Assembly (NCBI GenBank): GCA_001771235.1
Contig: METF01000014.1
Span: forward strand, 3,494 to 10,427
Source of the DNA: Candidatus Zhuqueibacterota bacterium RBG_16_48_16
Lineage (GTDB): Bacteria; Zhuqueibacterota; Zhuqueibacteria; Residuimicrobiales; Sediminimicrobiaceae
Direction of reading: 5' to 3'
Length of the DNA: 6,934 bases
Shown here: positions 1 through 6,800 of the stretch, piece after piece
How the letters are laid out: every line of letters begins with the position of its first letter
How positions within the stretch are numbered: position 1 is the stretch's first letter
Translations under genes and position numbers: made by a program
Notes under the pieces: generated by a model
Told to the model about the DNA's origin: nothing
What the model saw: the letters and a program-made list of their open reading frames with translations, nothing else
The model's database searches: none

Positions 1-1
1 G

Positions 2-406
2 CAACTGGCGGTCATCGAATCGCTGCACCCGGACGCTGTGATCGATCTCATCCATTTTGGGCTGGCCTATCTGCAAAATGGCTCGGCCAGGGAGGCGGCA
101 GAAATGTTCGGGAAAGTCGTCGCGCTGCAACCGGAGAATCCACTGGCCCGTTATTATCTGGCTGTTTTGTCAGCCAACGACGGCCATCTTGATCGGGCGG
201 TCGCCGAGCTTGAAAAAATCATTTCTTCCTATCCCGGTTTTGCCGGATCGTATTATTACCTGGCCCGCATCTATGTGTCGCAGAAACGCTATAAAGAGGC
301 CCGCCACATGTACAAGGCATGCCTCCAGCGTGACCCCGATTATGAAGATGCACAAAAACGTCTCGGGGAGCTGGATGAGTTTTTGGCCAGGATTTTTCCG
401 TTATGA
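2..406 (+). CDS. TPR-repeat protein, C-terminal part (5' end outside window)
   Basis: The frame is open from the first bases of the window and ends at TGA 404-406, giving 134 visible residues. A GTG at base 38 could act as a start, but the residues before it (QLAVIESLHPD) look like the end of a TPR helix B, so the gene almost certainly begins upstream. Three full 34-residue TPRs follow in exact register, starting near visible residues 14, 48 and 82. They show the usual small and large positions (G-L-A-Y-L, A--F-K-V/-L-P; Y-L-A-V/Y-L-A-R; A--LE/A--MY) and close with LQPEN, SYPGF and RDPDY. A last helix (EDAQKRLGELDEF) caps the superhelix. TPRs mediate protein-protein contacts, and no catalytic domain is visible in this part. 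The partner and location are unknown. TPR proteins are often found near ASPIC/FG-GAP genes, so a link with the next gene is possible but unproven. Confidence 0.9.
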   Translation, partial: QLAVIESLHPDAVIDLIHFGLAYLQNGSAREAAEMFGKVVALQPENPLARYYLAVLSANDGHLDRAVAELEKIISSYPGFAGSYYYLARIYVSQKRYKEARHMYKACLQRDPDYEDAQKRLGELDEFLARIFPL

Positions 407-505
407 AACATCATTGTTAAATGTTGGAACACTTTTTTCACCTCTTTTTCCATTCGGCCCCATTACCAATCCTTTTTCTTCCACCTTTATTTTATAACAT
501 ATAAC

Positions 506-536
506 GGCCAAGAGAAATTATCATATTCTCGTGGCC
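506..536. terminator. Hairpin after TPR gene, possible terminator or processing site
   Basis: GGCCAAGAGAA at 506-516 pairs with TTCTCGTGGCC at 526-536. This gives 10 pairs with one A/G mismatch around a 9-base loop. It lies 100 bases after the TPR stop codon. No run of T follows on either strand (AAAACATGC follows on the +), so it is not a textbook intrinsic terminator. It could be a weak terminator, a 3'-end stabilising structure or a protein-binding dyad. The pairing is directly visible; the function is inferred. Confidence 0.45.
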
Positions 537-701
537 AAAACATGCTTTTCACGCTCTCCTTTTATTTAATAAAAACAGGCCGTTGAAATGACAGGATCGG
601 AATGCCGGCTCGCTCGAAAATTCTACTCTGCGAAAATGGCTGTACGCCCCACGTTGTGTGAAAGAATGGCCCTGAATTTTTTTTCAATCGATATCGTGGG
701 C

Positions 702-745
702 CTGGTTCTTGCAAAGAGAAGATCGACAAAAAATGTAAGAACCAG
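702..745. promoter_or_regulatory. 12-bp inverted repeat upstream of the giant gene
   Basis: CTGGTTCTTGCA at 702-713 is mirrored by TGTAAGAACCAG at 734-745. All 12 positions can pair in RNA, with one G-U wobble, around a purine-rich 20-base loop. The arm centres are 32 bases apart, about three helical turns, so both half-sites would face the same side of the DNA. The right arm ends 38 bases before ATG 784 and 22 bases before the Shine-Dalgarno-like AAGAGG. It could be an operator for a dimeric regulator, or a 5'-leader stem-loop affecting translation or mRNA stability. No known regulator motif is recognised. Confidence 0.5.
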
Positions 746-767
746 CCGCGAATTTTATCATCAAAAT

Positions 768-773
768 AAGAGG
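768..773 (+). promoter_or_regulatory. Ribosome binding site for the giant gene
   Basis: AAGAGG lies 10 bases before ATG 784. A second purine run, GAGG at 777-780, is only 3 bases away and too close to work well. This site supports ATG 784 over the TTG at 775, which would leave almost no spacer. An in-frame TAA at 736-738 limits how far upstream the gene could begin. Confidence 0.6.
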
Positions 774-783
774 CTTGAGGAAA

Positions 784-882
784 ATGTGTTCATTATATCG
801 AGCGCGAAGGGTAAATAAATTTTCCGCTTTGTTCTGCGCATGCCTGATCTTTATTTTGTTAGTTGCCTTCAACGTCCACGCC
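784..882 (+). other. Signal peptide of the giant protein
   Basis: Residues 1-33 have a positively charged N-region (R6, R8, R9, K12), a hydrophobic stretch at about 13-29 and an A-x-A-like end, V31-H32-A33. Cleavage is predicted before Q34. C18 and C20 sit inside the hydrophobic core and do not form a lipobox at the right place, so a Sec/SPI substrate is more likely than a lipoprotein. Confidence 0.85.
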
Positions 883-3800
883 CAGAATCCTCCCAATAAT
901 CACACACGAATTCTTTATTCGCACGACTTGAAAAGCAGCGATGCCATCGTGCAAAATTTGGGGGGCAGTTTTACGACTGATGGCTGGAAGACGACCAAAG
1001 GCAGCAGCGAGTTGTTACTCGAGCTGGGTGATTTTTTGCCTTATGAAGGCACCATGCAAGTCACCCTGAAAGGATTGATGCCGAATATAACGGATGATTG
1101 GGTGCCGATTTCTTTGTGGTCAAGAGGAGGAGGTAGGTTTTACGAAATCGCCCCGACTCCCGGCTCGTATGCTTTTATAAAATTGGATCCGGGGACTGTG
1201 GTGGGTGATGAGGTCTATTTTAGTTTTTGGAGCTGTGCTTTTTACGATGGCTATCCGGGCAACGTCGGGCGAGAGAAGACCTATCCGGTGGCACAACGGC
1301 AATGGAATCCGAGCACGGAATATGTTTTTAAATTTATCTGGACGTCGAATAGAATATGGGTCACGATCAATAATACTGTTGTGGTCATGCATGCCGCCAA
1401 GTGGAACGGCCAGGTTGAAAATTTCGGCTACCTCTTTTTGGGCAAAGATAATAGCTATGGCGCCATGCCCGGAGTCACTTACAAAGACTTGAAGATTTAT
1501 GGACCGGCAACGGACTATCCGTTTACGGATGTGTCCTGGTCCAACGGTGTCATGGCCGATAAAAAAATTGGCGGGCAAGGCGTAAGCATAGCCGATGTGA
1601 ACAAGGATGGTTATGAGGATATTTTTACGGCTCAATTTTACAATCTTGGTTATCAAGAGGCAAATTTGCTGTTTGTCAGCCAGGCGCAAAATCAATACCA
1701 GGAAGAGGCCGGAGCACGGGGGGCGACGGGCATCAACACCGGCGACCCCATCGAGCAAAGTTATACCTACCAGGGCATCTTTGCCGATTTTGATGTGGAC
1801 GGCGATCAGGACCTGTTTACGATAAATTTTAACGGCGCTAACCAGTTTTTGTCCAATGATGGGCTGGGTTATTTTACGGATTTATCAAGCCAGAAAATCA
1901 TCGGCAATAAGACCAGGGATTCGAAAGGGGCTGTTGCGCTCGATGTGGAAAATGATGGCGATTACGATGTCATCGTTGCCAATGGCGACCAGGAACATGA
2001 AGTGTATATCTATGACAGTCAAACCAATCGCTTTTCTTTTGCAAGCCGAGGCCTGGAAAATTACAGCGGTGGCGGCAAAAAATTCAAGAGCGTGACGGCG
2101 GGGGATTTTAATGGGGACGGCTACCAGGATTTGGCGCTTGTCGCCCAGAGTGAGCTGCTCATTTTGACGAACAATAAAAGCGGTTTTTTTAGCCAGGCGG
2201 CAAGCCATATCCTTCCGTTGACGGCCAATTCGGCCAGTGTCGGCGATATCGATAATGACGGCGATTTGGATATTCTCGTGGCCCTCACCGCCGCCTCTGC
2301 TGAAAATGATCCCAAGCTCGAAGTGTTCAAAAACAACGGCTCCGGTGTTTTTACCAGCGCAACCACAGAAACCAACATCACCTTGAATTCATTCGGCGTC
2401 AGCTTGGGAGATTGGGATAACGACGGCGATCCGGATATTTTCGCAACACAGCGGTTTTCGCGCCCGTCAAAGTTGTTCATGAATTCGGGCAACGGCAGCT
2501 TTGTGGAAATGCCGGGTACGGGCGCCGAGACGCAGTTGGCCGATGCCAGGGGGATCGCCAATTTCGATGTCGATGATGATGGCGACCTGGACATCTATGC
2601 CGTCGGACGGGGCTCCATCGAAGAGGAGCAGGACAACCCCTACAACCGAAATCATCTGCTGCGCAATGACATCGTTAACGCGAACAATTATCTCAAAATC
2701 GTCCTGCTGAATGATAATGATGCACCTTTTGGCTTTGGCAGCAAAATCTATGTCTATAGAGCCGGTGGCCTGGGAAGTCCGGCGCAATTGATCGGTTTCA
2801 GAGGGATCACCTCTTCCACGGCATTCGCCAGCCAGAATTCCTTTATCCAACATTTTGGCGTGGGAACGAATACCCTGGTCGACGTAAAGGTTGTTTTGCC
2901 GGGCGGCAAGGAAATCGTCTATACCGGCCAATCGGTGAACCGGACGATCACCATCCGTCCATCCCAGCTCATTCCGAGCTCGGTCGGGCTGATCAAGGGC
3001 GACGGCCAATCCGGCAAAGCCGGGGCCGTGCTCGGCGATTCCGTGACCGTAAGAGTTCGCTCGACGGACAACCAGCCCGTTCCCGGCCACCAGGTGGTGT
3101 TTGAGGTGACAGCGGGCGGCGGCGCTCTGAACGGCGCCAGCACGACGGTAACGCAAAGTACCGATCAAAACGGCCTGGCGCGGATTGCCTGGAAAATGGG
3201 AACCGTTGCCGGGGTGCAGAATACATTGACGGTGTCCGCAATGAACGGGCAGGATCACCTTGCCGGCTCGCCCATCATCCTAACGGTCACGCCTACAGCA
3301 AACGATCCGGCTGTGCTCATCATGGTTTCGGGCAACAACCAGGAAGATTATATTTCCCAGCCGCTGGCCGCTCCGCTGGTCGTCAAGGTGACGGATGCTT
3401 ATGGCAATATAATCTCAAATTTTTCTGTCAATTTTCAGGTAAAACAGGGCGGCGGCACATTGAACGACGGCCTCACCTCCGTTGATGTAGCGACCGATGC
3501 AGACGGCCGGGCGCAGGTCAACTGGAATTTGGGCGCGCAACCGGGTATTCAACAGGTCGCTGCCCAGGCGTTGTTCAACAACAATCACTTGACGAATAGC
3601 CCGCTGACTTTTTCAGCTACTGCCGATCAGCCTGCGCTGATTATTTCCATGGTCTCCGGCAACCATCAAACAGCCGAAGTGGTGAGGCTGTTGAGCCAGC
3701 CGCTGGTGGTAAAAGTTGAGGATTTTAATCAGAACCCGGTGGCAGGAGAAACCGTGGTGTTCAAAGTGGTACAGGGTGGGGGCAACTTTAACGGGCAGTC

Positions 3801-6800
3801 CACGACCCAGGTGGTGACCAACCAGAGCGGTCTGGCAAGCGCCACACCGACGCTGGGCACGGTTTCCGGCGATTCGAACCAGGTGTTCCACGCGGAGCAC
3901 AGCGGTGCACAAGGCTCACCGGTCATTTTCAAGGCCTCGGCAACGGCAGGGGCCGCCCAAAGAGTGTTAAAAGTGAGCGGCGACAATCAAAGCGTGGTGG
4001 TGAATAGAACGATTGGCGCTCCTTTTGTCGTTCGCATTGTCGATCTTTTCAACAACGGCGTGGTGAATTTTGACGTCCTGTTTCAAGTCACGGAAGGCAG
4101 CGGCACTTTTAATAACGGCGCGTCTTCACTGACGGTAAAAACCGATGCTTCCGGCTATGCTTCCGCCAGTCTGAAGACAGGACAAGCTGTTGGCACAACA
4201 ACCATCAGCGCCACGGCAAACGGCCTGCAGAATTCTCCGGTGACTTTTACCGTGCAAACAAAACCGGCAGCGCCGGCTTTCCTGTCCAGGTTCTCGGGAG
4301 ACAATCAACAGGGCATTCCCGGCCAGGTGCTGTCGCAGCCGTTTGTCGCGGCTGTTACGGATTCATTCGATAACGCCATCGAGAACCACAGCCTGACATT
4401 CACCGTCACGGCCGGTGGCGGCAATCTTAACGGCCAGGCATCGGCGCTCAGAACCACGAATGCCCTCGGCCAGGCATCCGTTTCTCTCACCCTTGGCCCG
4501 ACGGACTTTATAAACCAGGTGGCGGTGACGAGTCAATTTTTGCCGCCGCTGATCGGCAACGGCGCTGTGTTTTCGGCGTCAACCGGTCCCGGCGATCCGG
4601 ATTCTTTGGCTTATATCAGCGGCAATAAGCAGATTGGCGGAATCGATGCCAAACTACCGGAGCCGCTGGTCGTCAAAGTGAAAGACGCCAATGGTATTGC
4701 CCTTTTCGGCCATGATGTGACTTTCTGGGCGCTGACGCCGGGATGCCACTTTTCAAATAACAAAACGCAAATCACGATTCAAACGAGTCAGGAGGGACTC
4801 GCCACTACAGATGCCTGGATCGGATCGAACATCGGCGATGACCTTTACGAATTCGAGGCGCGTGCCACATTCAATGGACTGCAGCTCAAGGGATCGCCGT
4901 TTACTTTTACCGCTTCCGGGCGATTGACCAGCGCGCAAAGGATCGAATATGTGTCCGGCAACGGCATTTCCGGAGCGGTTGGCTCCACATTGAAGGATGC
5001 GATCCAAGTCAAAGTGGTCGATCGGAACAACCAGCCGGTGGCCAACCAGCCGGTCGTGTTTACAGTTAAAACCGGTTTATCACGTCTGGACGGCTCGCGC
5101 ACAACCCACCAGGTGTCTTCCGGCGCAAATGGGATTGCCGCCACGAGCCTGACTTTTGGCCAGACTCCCGGCGTGACAAATATCGAAGCCGCAGCGGAAG
5201 ACGGCCAGGACCCGCTTGAGGGCAGCCCTATTCCATTTGCGGTGACGGCGTTGCTCGGTCCTCCGGACGCGAATGTCTCGCAAATCACGGCCTCGAAAAC
5301 GAGCGTCATCGCCAATGGAGTGGATTTCGCGGATATTACGGTTTTTGTCAAGGATCTGTTTGCCAATCCGCTGTCAGGCCAAACTGTGCAGTTCTATACC
5401 AACAGCAGCGACGCCTCACTTTACCAGGACGGCTCGCTGACCAATGCAGAAGGTAAAAAGACCGCGAAAGTCATTTCTGTCAAGTCAGGATTGGTCAAGA
5501 TCTGGGCTCAAATCGACGGCCAGGCCATTCCGGCCGATACGTTAAAAATTAATTTCCTGCCTGGGCCGCCGGCAAAGACAACCGTAGTCAATAATTTTCA
5601 ATTCAATTTCAAAGGAGCCATATTGGCCGATTCGGTGGGCGTTCAAGTAAGAGATGCTCTTGATAACCCCACGCCTGGCATTATGGTGACTTTTAAAGTA
5701 AAAATCGGCGGAGGCCAAATCATCGGGCCGGACACGGTGCGAACAGGTAGCGGGGGTCTTGCCACTGTCAGATGGAAATTGGGTTATGCAAGTATCAATC
5801 ACGAACAACAGCTCACGGCCACAGGCGTTCCGGGAGAGCCTGTGACTATTACTGCTTATGACGAAGTGCCGCCGATCAAGGCTTTGGAAAAGGTCAGTGG
5901 CGACAGCCTGATCAGCAGGACCGGCCAGGCCCTGCCCGATTCTTACATCGTCGTCGTAAAAGATACCAGCAATACTCCAATTCCCGGTGTGATCGTTAGC
6001 TGGCAAATCAAAGAAGGCAGCGGAACGCTCAACACATACTCATCGACGACCGATTCTCGCGGGTTTGCGGCAGCCCTTCTGACGGCCGGTAATACCGCCG
6101 GTGAAGTAAAGGCAGAGGCATCCATCACTGTTCTCAGCCAGACGTTTCGCCAGACTTTTACGACGATGATCGAAAACGCTCCGAAGCTCTACCTTACCAA
6201 AGAATCACAGGCGCCGGAATCGGCCAGGCCGCAGGTAGACGTGCCATTGTTGGTACGGGCGGCAGACTATTTCGGCAGGGCGGCCACAGGCGACAGCCTG
6301 TCGTTTCAGACTACCCAGGGCAATGGCAGCTTGATCAATGTCCAGCCTGTGACCGATGCAAACGGCCTGGCGCGGGCAACCTGGCGATTGGGGTCGAAGG
6401 GCGGTACCCAAATTGTCGAGGTAAAACCGCGCAAAAAGGATGGAGCGCCGGTCAGCTTTTCGGTCAACGTCATCAACGGCCCGCCGGCCCTGACCGTTAA
6501 TCCGCCGGACACGATCTACTATGTCGAGCCGGATTCCACTATCAACTTCATCATTGCGGCGACCGATCCGGATGGCGATGCGATTCAATACGGCATCATC
6601 AACAGGCCCAATGGCGCCATCTTTGATCCCACCGTACCGACGGCGTTCACCTGGAAGCCAACCGCCGCGCAAATCAATGTCTACCGCGTGACTTTTACGG
6701 CAACGGACGTCTTTGGCGCTGCGGATTCCATGACGATCATCATCGACGTCAGCACCAACGCCGCGCCTTTCCTTACGGACTATTCGCCGCTGGCCGACAC

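Larger units (their letters stand above)
407..783. other. Intergenic region, AT-rich, no convincing gene
   Basis: This 377-base gap separates the TPR gene from the giant gene. The first part (about 425-500) is rich in T runs and pyrimidines on the + strand. It also contains two TATAAC hexamers (493-498 and 500-505) that resemble -10 elements, but neither has a recognisable -35 partner. Two inverted repeats, at 506-536 and 702-745, are listed separately. A 76-codon frame at 588-818 is open but is not supported as a gene. The spacing suggests that the giant gene has its own promoter, although I cannot place one with confidence. Confidence 0.8.

Noticed and set aside
407..438. AACAT/ATGTT stem (407-411 with 421-425) followed by a T run, as a terminator of the TPR gene
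   Set aside because: The stem is only five mostly A-T pairs with a 9-base loop, and the T run begins several bases later. It is too weak to call.
668..702. GGCCC (668-672) pairing with GGGCC (698-702) as an alternative stem to the 702-745 hairpin (attenuator-like switch)
   Set aside because: It has only five pairs around a 25-base loop and touches the other stem at a single base, so it does not make a convincing switch.
588..818. 76-codon + strand open frame in the intergenic region, overlapping the start of the giant gene
   Set aside because: It has no good ribosome binding site, no recognisable domain and an unconvincing composition. It runs across the 702-745 inverted repeat and overlaps the signal-peptide codons by 35 bases in another frame.
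1120..1758. 212-codon open frame on the - strand
   Set aside because: It is antisense to the LamG-like domain and first FG-GAP repeat and has no family signature; the + strand reading explains the region.
2467..3258. 263-codon open frame on the - strand
   Set aside because: It lies wholly opposite the propeller, ASPIC and first Ig repeat, whose + frame has clear protein motifs. Its own translation is His/Arg-rich without a domain, so it is a shadow of codon bias.
4845..5366. 173-codon open frame on the - strand opposite Ig repeats 6-8
   Set aside because: It is Ser/Thr/Val-rich because it mirrors the beta-rich repeat codons, and it has no independent motif or start signal.
2959..6489. DNA tandem repeats that could cause phase variation or recombination
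   Set aside because: The repeats are clear in protein, but I see only short shared DNA stretches of up to about 19 bases, not long identical units.
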